Positions 1-5,714 of a DNA stretch of 5,714 nt are shown here, piece by piece. Made by a program: the position numbers and the translations under genes. The notes under the pieces were generated by a model. It ran no database searches, had not been told where the DNA came from, and saw only the letters and a list, made by a program, of their open reading frames with translations. The number at the start of each line of letters is the position of its first letter. Within the stretch, counting starts at the first letter, position 1. Source of the DNA: an uncultured bacterium (GTDB lineage Bacteria > Cyanobacteriota > Vampirovibrionia > Gastranaerophilales > Gastranaerophilaceae); the NCBI GenBank assembly GCA_900314375.1, contig OMVC01000086.1, positions 1 through 5,714 on the forward strand. The letters run 5' to 3'.

Positions 1-19
1 TGCACTTTATAAAAATAAG

Positions 20-40
20 CCTTCTCGAAATTCGAGAAGG
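20..40 (-). terminator. Rho-independent terminator of the skp/ompH gene, possibly bidirectional
   Basis: A near-perfect inverted repeat runs CCTTCTCGA (20-28) / TCGAGAAGG (32-40), about 9 bp of stem around a 3-nt loop. Read on the minus strand, it starts about 31 nt after the skp stop codon and is followed by the T-rich stretch CTTATTTTTAT, which is the expected arrangement. On the plus strand it is followed by the weaker tail TTTATTAAG, so it may also stop a rightward transcript entering from outside the window. The hairpin is directly visible; bidirectional use is inference. Confidence 0.8.
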
Positions 41-71
41 TTTATTAAGAAATATTAATTTTTGTAAATTT

Positions 72-527
72 TTATTTGATAATTTTTACGATTTCATCAG
101 TAATATCATTACCGCCGTATAATACAATACCTTTTGATAATACTAAATCATAGCCGTCAGCTTTAGCTTTATCGGTAATTTGTTTAGAAATTGATTCATC
201 CAAAGCTCTTAATTTTTCAGCGTATTCAGCATCCATCTTTTCTTTCTTTGTGACTAATTCTTTGTTATATTTTTCTTCTGCAGCTTTTTTCTTCTTAGCA
301 TCTGAAATAGAAGCTACATCTTTTCTTGCTTTTTCAATGAATTTAACAATTTCTTGAGCTTTTAATTGTTGTTCTTTTTTCAAAGCTTGAACTTGAGCTG
401 AAGCGTTCACTACCGCCGGAACATCAACAATTGCAACTGAAAAATCGGCAGCATTTGCACTATTTCCGAAAGTAAGAGCTCCTAAAACTACTGCTGTTGC
501 AGCTAATAAACTTAATGATTTTTTCAT
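72..527 (-). CDS. skp: Skp/OmpH-family periplasmic chaperone
   Basis: Encodes 151 residues. A signal peptide is clear: basic MKK, a hydrophobic stretch at about 5-21, and an ANA|AD signal-peptidase-I site after residue 26. The mature part starts with a short beta strand (VAIVDV, 31-36), continues with a long charged, Lys/Glu/Ala-rich helical region at about 44-122 that looks like coiled coil, and ends with GYDLVL and VLYGGNDIT (125-143), the usual C-terminal strands of OmpH/Skp proteins. Known members are trimeric, jellyfish-shaped holdases that bind unfolded outer-membrane proteins after Sec export; E. coli Skp is of similar size (about 161-residue precursor). The ATG at 527 was chosen because AAAGGAGA (535-542) lies 7 nt upstream and the signal peptide begins there. 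An in-frame ATG at 659 would add 44 residues with no signal character and lies upstream of the predicted promoter. Family assignment is firm; the exact client set is unknown. The gene is divergent from the TpsB gene. Confidence 0.9.
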   Translation of the reverse strand: MKKSLSLLAATAVVLGALTFGNSANAADFSVAIVDVPAVVNASAQVQALKKEQQLKAQEIVKFIEKARKDVASISDAKKKKAAEEKYNKELVTKKEKMDAEYAEKLRALDESISKQITDKAKADGYDLVLSKGIVLYGGNDITDEIVKIIK

Positions 528-554
528 GTTAATCTCTCCTTTTTGATTGATATT

Positions 555-583
555 ATAATAGCACAAATAAGGATTTTTGTAAA
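555..583 (-). promoter_or_regulatory. Sigma70-type promoter for skp/ompH
   Basis: Read on the minus strand, TTTACA (583-578) is followed by a 17-nt spacer and TATTAT (560-555), with TG two bases before the -10 box (extended -10). Transcription would start near 548, leaving a leader of about 21 nt that holds the strong ribosome binding site at 535-542. The -35 box lies inside the dyad at 572-587. The match is by eye to the bacterial consensus; no start site has been mapped. Confidence 0.65.
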
Positions 584-587
584 AATC
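572..587. promoter_or_regulatory. Perfect dyad over the skp -35 box, candidate operator
   Basis: GATTTTT and AAAAATC form a perfect inverted repeat around a 2-bp centre (GT). It covers the -35 hexamer of the leftward promoter (578-583) and sits 30 bp upstream of the -35 box of the rightward promoter. A protein bound here would occlude the skp promoter and be close to the TpsB one. Short AT-rich palindromes are common in AT-rich intergenic DNA, so regulator binding is only a possibility. Confidence 0.3.
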
Positions 588-684
588 ATCCGTATGGTTT
601 ATTTTTTTGTAACATCCTTTACATGGAATATTAAATTTTATATAATGTGCTAGTGGCAAATAATATTTTTACGGGTTTTTGTAA
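574..684 (+). repeat. Three direct copies of TTTTTGTAA in the divergent control region
   Basis: TTTTTGTAA occurs at 574-582, 604-612 and 676-684, all in the same orientation. The first and third copies extend to the same 13-mer, TTTTTGTAAAAAT. The first and second copies are both followed by CATCC (587-591 and 613-617) and start 30 bp apart, close to three helical turns. The first copy contains the skp -35 box on the opposite strand, and the second lies just upstream of the rightward -35 box. A further copy at 59-67 lies just past the skp stop. The repeats are directly visible; a regulatory role is inference. Confidence 0.45.
618..646 (+). promoter_or_regulatory. Sigma70-type promoter for the TpsB gene
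   Basis: TTTACA (618-623), a 17-nt spacer and a perfect TATAAT (641-646) make the best promoter match in the gap. Transcription would start near 653, giving a leader of about 143 nt before the ATG at 796. A weaker alternative, TTGTAA (690-695) with TTTATA (713-718) at 17-nt spacing, could act as a second start. The consensus match is seen directly; use is not proven. Confidence 0.65.
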
Positions 685-691
685 AAATGTT
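662..691 (+). other. Hairpin in the 5' leader of the TpsB gene
   Basis: AATATTTTTAC (662-672) can pair with GTAAAAATGTT (681-691) over 11 positions, including one G-U pair, around the 8-nt loop GGGTTTTT. It lies about 10 nt after the predicted transcription start and is not followed by a T-run on the plus strand, so it does not look like a terminator. It could stabilise the 5' end of the mRNA or take part in leader control. The stem is AT-rich and therefore weak. Confidence 0.35.
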
Positions 692-778
692 GTAATAAAA
701 ATTCATAATAAGTTTATATTTTAGCTTTATGTGGAAAAATATACTTATAGATATACAACTAGATATATAATAATTAAT

Positions 779-787
779 AGAAGGTGA
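779..787 (+). promoter_or_regulatory. Ribosome binding site that fixes the TpsB start
   Basis: AGAAGGTGA resembles the consensus AAGGAGGTGA and ends 8 nt before the ATG at 796. The in-frame GTG at 784 lies inside this site and so cannot be the start it serves. The next ATG, at 805, is too far away. Confidence 0.7.
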
Positions 788-795
788 ACAGGTCA

Positions 796-2799
796 ATGAA
801 AAAGATGAAAAATTTAAACAGATTCTTTGGTATAGCCATTGCAGCATCTGTTTGTTGCGCGTTAACTGCAGCCCCTTCCTTTGCGGAATTGGTTTCAGGC
901 GCAGGTTCTGTTCCTGCGGGGTATGGTTACACACACGGAGCTATCCCTGTAATGAACGAAATTGGTGGCGCTAGTATTCACGATAATGATATGATGCGTT
1001 ATGACAGAAATAGTCGTATTCGAGAAGTGGATTACAAACAGTATGAAGATGCTCGTTACGGTACAGGCGGTAGCCCTGTTACAAATTATGCAGATCCTAA
1101 TAGTAATTATATGAAGGCTGCTATTGATGAATTCGGTTCTCAAGGGGTTTATGTAAATTCTATTGAAGTTTCTCCGTCAGAAATTCTTACAAGAGATCAA
1201 ATTAATAATGTTATCGGCAAATATGTCGGCAAAAACGTATTTATGTCTGATATCCAAGAAGCTATCAATGAATTAAACAGATTATATGCAGAACGCGGTT
1301 ATGTTACTGCAAGAGCATATCTTCCCGAACAAACAGTTTCTAACGGTAATATTAAAATCGAACTTATTGAAAGTAAAATCGGTAATATTACAGTTGAAAA
1401 TAACAGATATACAACCGACGGTTATATCTTGAAACGTATGCCTGAAAAAGCAGGTCAATTATTTGATATCGTAGATTTAGAAAAAGATGTTCTTGATTTT
1501 AACAGATATCATGATGGTGTAAATTTATCTGCTAATTTAAAAGCAGGTCAAAAGCCGGGAACAACCGATATTGAATTGGTTGCTCAAGAAACTTTCCCGC
1601 TACACATTATCGGTATGATGGATAACGCAGGTCGTCGTTCTACAGGTCAATTAAGAGGCGGTCCGGCTATCGTTGTTGACAGTTTATTCCACCACAGGGA
1701 TCAATTGTCTATGGGAACTTATTTCGCTAAAGGTTCTACAAGTCCTTTCTTTGATTACAGTTTCCCTGTAAACAAAAAAGACGGTAGAGTCGGATTTTCG
1801 TTCTCATCTACTTTTGCTCGTGTTAAAAAAGGTCCTTATAGCTGGTTAGGTTTAAGGAGTAACTCATATATATATAGTTTGTACTATGATCAACCTCTTG
1901 TCAGAAAAAGAGGATTTGAGTTGAAATCTTTTGCAGCTTTGAACTACAAACGTTCAAGAACTTGGTCAAAATTAGATGATATCTTTGGTCTACCGTATGA
2001 CCCAATTAAGGATACTGACGAAATTACCAGTGCTGATGTTGGTTTGAACATCAGAAAAGATACAAAACGCGGTATTTGGTATTTGAACCAAATGGCAACA
2101 TTAGCTGTTCCTATATTTGACAGTCAATCCAGCTACTTCAAATATTCAGGCAGTTTGTTAAGATTGCATGATTTCTCACATGGTTTCATCGGTCAATTGC
2201 GTGGTGCATACCAAATTATACCTAATTCAAAACACATCCCTTACATGGATTTATTCCAAACAGGTGGTTTAGCTACTGTTAGAGGTTATTCGGAAGGTTT
2301 GTTAATGGGTAAAAACGGTTACTATGCGAGTGCTGAATTGATGTTCCCATTATTGCCAAGAACAATCAAAACAAAATCAGGTATTCATAACTTCATCGGT
2401 AACTACTTAAAAGGTGCTGTATTTGCTGATACTGCAGGTGTATTCCCTTGGAGAGGTGAAGATTACTATCATGAACATGACGGAAGCTACTTCTTAGCTT
2501 CAATCGGTATGGGCTTAAGAGTTCAATTGCCTGGTGACTTGAGTGCAAGATTGTATTGGGGTTATCCGTTAATTAACAACGAATACGAACAACACAGACA
2601 CATGGGCAGATTCCATTTTGAGTTGACTCTTGAACCGGATTTGGATTCATTGCTTGCAAAACGTGCTCCAAAACAGCAGTACGTTCAGCCTCAAGCTCCT
2701 GCACCAAAAGAACCTGAACCGGAACCGGTTGTACCTAATAACTATGATGATATCAGACATTATGACTACTTGTTAGATGGTTCTGCTACAGCATTATAA
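796..2799 (+). CDS. ShlB/FhaC/HecB-type (TpsB, Omp85 superfamily) outer-membrane transporter
   Basis: Encodes 667 residues. A signal peptide ends at about residue 30 (PSFA|EL). Residues 31-117 form a polar Gly/Tyr/Asn/Asp-rich linker I do not recognise. Residues 118-197 look like a ShlB-type POTRA domain (SPSEILTRDQ, a helix with NRLYAERGYVTARAYLP, then IKIELIESKIGNI). A second POTRA-like unit follows to about 265, closing with GTTDIELVAQE. The barrel then opens with DNAGRRSTG (276-284), a typical TpsB first-strand motif, and carries VRGY at 495-498, the conserved lid-loop motif of Omp85/TpsB proteins. The last strand appears to be GRFHFELTLEP (604-614). About 53 residues follow, including a Pro/Glu-rich run at 631-647; the tail is unusual because these proteins normally end at or near the last strand. 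Known relatives export large TpsA exoproteins such as hemolysins and adhesins; none is encoded here, so the substrate is unknown. Divergent skp may supply a chaperone for this barrel. A non-secretion Omp85 role cannot be excluded. Confidence 0.87.
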   Translation: MKKMKNLNRFFGIAIAASVCCALTAAPSFAELVSGAGSVPAGYGYTHGAIPVMNEIGGASIHDNDMMRYDRNSRIREVDYKQYEDARYGTGGSPVTNYADPNSNYMKAAIDEFGSQGVYVNSIEVSPSEILTRDQINNVIGKYVGKNVFMSDIQEAINELNRLYAERGYVTARAYLPEQTVSNGNIKIELIESKIGNITVENNRYTTDGYILKRMPEKAGQLFDIVDLEKDVLDFNRYHDGVNLSANLKAGQKPGTTDIELVAQETFPLHIIGMMDNAGRRSTGQLRGGPAIVVDSLFHHRDQLSMGTYFAKGSTSPFFDYSFPVNKKDGRVGFSFSSTFARVKKGPYSWLGLRSNSYIYSLYYDQPLVRKRGFELKSFAALNYKRSRTWSKLDDIFGLPYDPIKDTDEITSADVGLNIRKDTKRGIWYLNQMATLAVPIFDSQSSYFKYSGSLLRLHDFSHGFIGQLRGAYQIIPNSKHIPYMDLFQTGGLATVRGYSEGLLMGKNGYYASAELMFPLLPRTIKTKSGIHNFIGNYLKGAVFADTAGVFPWRGEDYYHEHDGSYFLASIGMGLRVQLPGDLSARLYWGYPLINNEYEQHRHMGRFHFELTLEPDLDSLLAKRAPKQQYVQPQAPAPKEPEPEPVVPNNYDDIRHYDYLLDGSATAL

Positions 2800-2840
2800 T
2801 CAATATGGTATAATGTAATATAAAATGAATAATAAAATAA

Positions 2841-2879
2841 GGCGATAATTAAATTTCTAATTATCGCCTCGTTTTTTTT
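2841..2879 (+). terminator. Strong Rho-independent terminator, probably bidirectional
   Basis: GGCGATAATTA (2841-2851) pairs perfectly with TAATTATCGCC (2858-2868), an 11-bp stem with a 6-nt loop. It is followed by TCG and eight T (2872-2879), a textbook terminator 41 nt after the TpsB stop. Read leftward, the same stem lies 46 nt past the dapL-like stop and is followed by TTATTTTATTATT, so it can also end the opposing mla-dapL transcript. Rightward use is well supported; leftward use is likely. Confidence 0.9.
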
Positions 2880-2914
2880 GATTATAATTTGTGAATTAAT
2901 CGGATTATTATGAA

Positions 2915-4162
2915 TTAGTATCTAAATCCGTCAGCTTTCATTCTGTTTATAACTTCTTGCAATTTTTCATCAGAGCATACATAAGAAATTCTGAAATATC
3001 CTTCTCCGTTGTTTCCGAATGCATTTCCGGGAACTACAACAATACCTGATTTTTCAAGCATATCTTCACAGAATTTTACGCAAGAATCGTATTTTCTTGG
3101 AATAGGAAGCCATAAATAAAATGTTGTTGTCGGAACATTTGAATCGTTAAGTTCCCATCCCAGTTCTTTTAACCCTTTTACTAAAATAGACTGTTTACGT
3201 TTATAGGAGGCATTTGCATTTTTAATATAATCATCCCCTTCAGGGTTTGTCATGATATATGCACAAGCTTTTTGTAATGCCTTAAATATTCCGTTATCAA
3301 TTGTCGATTTTCCTTTTGCAAATCGAGCAATAACATCTTTATTTCCGCAAACCCAGCCTAAACGCCAGCCTGTAACAGCATAAGGCTTTGAAAGTGTAAA
3401 CATTTCTATTGCATAGTCTTTTGCCCCTTTAAATTCAAATATGCTAAAAGGCTTTTCGGATTCATCATAATACATATCGCAATATGCAGCATCAGAAACC
3501 AATAATAAATCATGTTTTTTGCAAAAATCTAAAACACTTTGGACGTATTCTCTTGTTGCGCCGACACCCAAAGGATTGTTAGGATAATTTATAATAACTG
3601 CTTTTATTTTATTCTCATCATATCCTTCGTTTTTAAGATTTTCTAAAACTTTATCTAAATCAGGCTGATAATTGTTTTCAGGTAATAGAGGCATAGGATA
3701 AGCTTTTCCTCCTGAACATTTTATCATTTGGGTATAAGATGCATACCCCGGATCCGGAATTAATATAATATCCTTTTCTTTATCGTCCGATTTCGGGTTA
3801 ATGATAAATCTTATGAGATTTGCCAGTCCGTCTTTTGAACCTAAAATTGAACAAACTTCGGTATTTGGATCGATATCAACACCGAATCTGTCTTTCATCC
3901 TCTGAGAACAAGCTTCGCGAAAATAATTTTCTCCTCTTGTAACAGAATATGTGTGAATATTGTCCTCTGTTAAAAATTCTTTCAATTTTTCTATTAAAAT
4001 TTCAGGCGGATTCGATGTAGGTGCGCCCATAGACAGCATAATCGGAGCTCTGTTTTTTTGAACCAATTTATCTCTTAATTGAGCGGTTTTTTCCTTTAAT
4101 TTCACCATAATATAAGTATCAATTGACATTACGTCGTCATTAAATAGTTTTTCCATTTTCAT
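2915..4162 (-). CDS. dapL: Class I/II PLP aminotransferase, probable LL-diaminopimelate aminotransferase
   Basis: Encodes 415 residues, the usual DapL length. DapL converts tetrahydrodipicolinate directly to LL-diaminopimelate using glutamate, feeding peptidoglycan and lysine synthesis in the cytoplasm. Fold-type-I features are all present: GSKDG phosphate-cup loop (108-112), PDPGY (136-140), NYPNNPLG with the PLP Asn at 196, SDAAY with Asp224 and Tyr227, the Schiff-base Lys259 in TLSKPYAVTGWRLGW, and the carboxylate-binding Arg391 in YFRISY. The GSK(D/E)G loop and KSTIDNGIFKALQKA (285-299) resemble DapL more than alanine or aspartate aminotransferases. The ATG at 4162 has GAGGA (4170-4174) 7 nt upstream; a second in-frame ATG at 4156 is less well placed. 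It is last in an operon, 23 nt after mlaF. The aminotransferase call is firm. The substrate is inferred, and a broad-specificity enzyme of the same branch is the main alternative. Confidence 0.8.
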   Translation of the reverse strand: MKMEKLFNDDVMSIDTYIMVKLKEKTAQLRDKLVQKNRAPIMLSMGAPTSNPPEILIEKLKEFLTEDNIHTYSVTRGENYFREACSQRMKDRFGVDIDPNTEVCSILGSKDGLANLIRFIINPKSDDKEKDIILIPDPGYASYTQMIKCSGGKAYPMPLLPENNYQPDLDKVLENLKNEGYDENKIKAVIINYPNNPLGVGATREYVQSVLDFCKKHDLLLVSDAAYCDMYYDESEKPFSIFEFKGAKDYAIEMFTLSKPYAVTGWRLGWVCGNKDVIARFAKGKSTIDNGIFKALQKACAYIMTNPEGDDYIKNANASYKRKQSILVKGLKELGWELNDSNVPTTTFYLWLPIPRKYDSCVKFCEDMLEKSGIVVVPGNAFGNNGEGYFRISYVCSDEKLQEVINRMKADGFRY

Positions 4163-4185
4163 AAATTCTTCCTCGTTTTATTCTG

Positions 4186-4905
4186 TTAAGCTTTCATCTT
4201 CATCGGACCTTCCAATGAAGCGGTTACGAATTGTTTTGTGTAAGGGGTATCCTGTTTTAGCAAATCTGTCGGGGTGCCTTCAAAAACAATTTTGCCGTCA
4301 TATAACATAATTACTCTGTCTGCAGTTCTTAATATTGTAGACATTTGGTGGGTAACTACAATAGATGCGGCATTTATTTCATGTTTCAAACTTACAATAT
4401 AATCTTCAATCAATGTTGATGACATCGGATCTAATCCTGCTGTAGGTTCATCATATAATATTGTATTAGGGTTTGTCACAATTGCGCGAGCAAAACTTAC
4501 ACGTTTTTGCATCCCGCCTGACAATTCTGAAGGAAATTTGTTTTCAATTCCCTTTAGTCCAACAAGTTCAAGCTTTTGTGCCACAATTTTTTGTAAATCT
4601 TCTTTTGAATATTTTTTTCTTAAATCTTTTCTTTCTCTCAATGCAAATGAAATATTATCAAATACATTCAAAGAATCAAAAAGGGCAGAATATTGAAATA
4701 CCATTGCAATATCACCTGCTGATGTGAGAATTTCTCCGCTGTCATAAGGTATAAGTCCTGAAATAAGTTTTAGTACCGTACTTTTCCCGGAACCTGAAAA
4801 TCCGACAATTGCAAGAACCTCGCCGTCTGATACCTTAAATGAGATATCATTTATAACTGTTTTATCATCAAATTTTTTTACAAGATTTCTGACTTCAATG
4901 CTCAT
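4186..4905 (-). CDS. mlaF: MlaF-like ATPase of a phospholipid-transport ABC system
   Basis: Encodes 239 residues, one complete ABC nucleotide-binding domain. Visible motifs are Walker A GFSGSGKST (35-43), Q-loop Gln71, signature LSGGMQKR (128-135), Walker B ILYDE (149-153) with catalytic Glu153, D-loop GLD (157-159) and switch His186. The Met in LSGGM and the segment ALFDSLNVFDN (74-84) are typical of the MlaF/Ttg2A branch. The protein would power lipid movement between the inner membrane and the outer membrane through MlaE, at the cytoplasmic face. The C-terminus has the family-like QFVTASLEGP but stops soon after; it is about 30 residues shorter overall than E. coli MlaF (269). The start ATG at 4905 has only a weak TAGG site (4915-4918). 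The gene follows mlaE by 25 nt, which supports the pairing. Direction of lipid transport is not shown by sequence. Confidence 0.9.
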   Translation of the reverse strand: MSIEVRNLVKKFDDKTVINDISFKVSDGEVLAIVGFSGSGKSTVLKLISGLIPYDSGEILTSAGDIAMVFQYSALFDSLNVFDNISFALRERKDLRKKYSKEDLQKIVAQKLELVGLKGIENKFPSELSGGMQKRVSFARAIVTNPNTILYDEPTAGLDPMSSTLIEDYIVSLKHEINAASIVVTHQMSTILRTADRVIMLYDGKIVFEGTPTDLLKQDTPYTKQFVTASLEGPMKMKA

Positions 4906-4930
4906 AAGCTATAACCTACCACAAACAAAA

Positions 4931-5714
4931 TTAAAAGAAAAATAACATAGCAAATACCATATCCCATACAACTATTGCGATAAATGACCAAACAACGGCT
5001 TTTGTTGTTGCAATACCTACCCCTTTAGCTCCGCCTGATGCGTGGTATCCGCAAGTACAACTGATAAGAGCAATAATTCCACCAAATACTGCAGATTTCA
5101 ATATGCTGACGAATAAATCTTTCATGTACAATCCCAACCAAACAGAGGTAAAATATGCTCTATATGATAAGCCGGAAAATACATTTGAAGTAATTCCGCC
5201 TAAAATGATTCCGAATGCTGATGCAACAATGACAATTAGCGGCATCATGATAATTCCTGATAAGACTCTTGGTGTAAATAAATACCCGACTGAATCAACA
5301 CTTAATACATCTATAGCGTCAATTTGTTCTGTTACACGCATTGTTGCAACTTCGGAAGCTAATGATGACCCTATCATAGAGGTTATTGCAAATCCTGACA
5401 TGACGGCTCCAACTTCTCTGACTATTAATATAGTCATCAACAAGCCGATAAAATCCGCGCCGCCTTGTTTTACCATTTCATTAGCGACTTGAGAAGATAC
5501 AATAATAGATGTCATTCCGACGATAGACAGGGTAATTGGTAATGAACTTATTCCAAATCTCTCACATTGATAAGCTAATTCTTTAAATGATATTCCGTCA
5601 CGAAAAATGCATTTAGTTAAATGAAATCCAAGTTGTGCGATTTGCCCGATTGTACTTAAAAATTTAACACATTCTTCAAAAATATTTGAGAATATTTTGT
5701 ATGTGGCGGATTTT
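4931..5714 (-). CDS. mlaE: MlaE-like ABC permease, 5' end outside the window
   Basis: The frame is open from the stop at 4931 to the right edge, giving 260 residues with no start in view; only a few N-terminal residues are probably missing, since E. coli MlaE is 260 long. An internal ATG at 5515 is not the start, because the typical N-terminal part (QLGFHLTKCIFRDG and ISSLPITLSIVGM) lies upstream of it in frame. About five hydrophobic segments are visible. Family hallmarks are ILIVREVGAVMSG, ASEVATMRVTEQIDAIDVL, the PR plus MMPL segment, GGITSNVFSG, and GYHASGGAKGVGIATTKAVV near the C-terminus. MlaE is the inner-membrane permease that passes phospholipids between the membrane and an MlaD-type MCE protein, in complex with MlaF. 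Genes for MlaD or MlaB are not in the window. The promoter must lie beyond the right edge. Confidence 0.92.
   Translation of the reverse strand, partial: KSATYKIFSNIFEECVKFLSTIGQIAQLGFHLTKCIFRDGISFKELAYQCERFGISSLPITLSIVGMTSIIVSSQVANEMVKQGGADFIGLLMTILIVREVGAVMSGFAITSMIGSSLASEVATMRVTEQIDAIDVLSVDSVGYLFTPRVLSGIIMMPLIVIVASAFGIILGGITSNVFSGLSYRAYFTSVWLGLYMKDLFVSILKSAVFGGIIALISCTCGYHASGGAKGVGIATTKAVVWSFIAIVVWDMVFAMLFFF

Noticed and set aside
528..659. 44-residue N-terminal extension of the skp reading frame, from an ATG at 659
   Set aside because: It would bury the signal peptide, has no good ribosome binding site, and overlaps the predicted promoter; the ATG at 527 has a strong site 7 nt upstream.
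766..771. Perfect TATAAT close to the TpsB gene as a -10 box
   Set aside because: No adequate -35 box lies at proper spacing, and a start near 778 would leave almost no leader before the ribosome binding site.
784..795. GTG start at 784 for the TpsB gene
   Set aside because: The GTG lies inside the ribosome binding site AGAAGGTGA that serves the ATG at 796.
650..1143. Minus-strand open frames at 650-934 and 895-1143
   Set aside because: They are antisense to the TpsB gene or its leader, have no recognisable protein features and no convincing ribosome binding site.
2804..2815. TGGTATAAT after the TpsB stop as an extended -10 promoter
   Set aside because: It would fire directly into the strong terminator at 2841-2879 with no gene in between.
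2800..2914. A small gene between the TpsB and dapL-like genes
   Set aside because: The gap is 115 bp and is filled by the shared terminator; no start with a ribosome binding site is seen.
4473..4727. Plus-strand open frame inside mlaF
   Set aside because: It is antisense to a clear ABC ATPase and its translation has no family features.
5103..5492. Plus-strand open frame of 129 residues inside mlaE
   Set aside because: It is antisense to conserved permease motifs and explained by the codon pattern of mlaE.

Overview
The window comes from an AT-rich, diderm (outer-membrane-bearing) bacterium. Four genes are visible and at least three concern the cell envelope: a periplasmic Skp/OmpH-type chaperone, a ShlB/FhaC-type (TpsB, Omp85 superfamily) outer-membrane pore, and the permease and ATPase of an Mla-type lipid-transport ABC system. 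The fourth is a PLP aminotransferase with the sequence hallmarks of LL-diaminopimelate aminotransferase (DapL). Low GC, good Shine-Dalgarno sites, an outer membrane and DapL together would fit a non-photosynthetic relative of Cyanobacteria (Vampirovibrionia/Gastranaerophilales). Elusimicrobia or a low-GC Negativicute are alternatives. This placement is inference; no marker gene in the window settles it.

Layout. On the left, skp (72-527, minus strand) ends at a hairpin terminator (20-40). The 268-bp gap from 528 to 795 is a divergent control region. It has a good sigma70-type promoter pointing left to skp (555-583) and another pointing right to the TpsB gene (618-646), with the two -35 boxes only 34 bp apart. 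The 9-mer TTTTTGTAA occurs there three times on the plus strand. The TpsB gene (796-2799, plus) would have a leader of roughly 143 nt containing a hairpin, and it ends at a strong terminator (2841-2879) that can also serve the opposing genes. From the right edge, an operon reads leftward: mlaE (4931-5714, missing only its 5' end), mlaF (4186-4905) and dapL-like (2915-4162). Its gaps are 25 and 23 nt, with no room for internal promoters.

How the genes fit together. Skp-type chaperones escort unfolded outer-membrane proteins through the periplasm, and the divergently transcribed TpsB is a beta-barrel that could be such a client. MlaE and MlaF form the inner-membrane core of a phospholipid transporter that maintains outer-membrane asymmetry. 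DapL makes the LL-diaminopimelate needed for peptidoglycan and lysine. The window therefore reads as an envelope-biogenesis neighbourhood. No TpsA partner for TpsB and no MlaD or MlaB are seen here.

I see no CRISPR array, insertion sequence, tRNA or rRNA, and no convincing wholly new system. The most interesting points are the shared divergent promoter region with its repeated element, and the unusual N- and C-terminal extensions of the TpsB protein.
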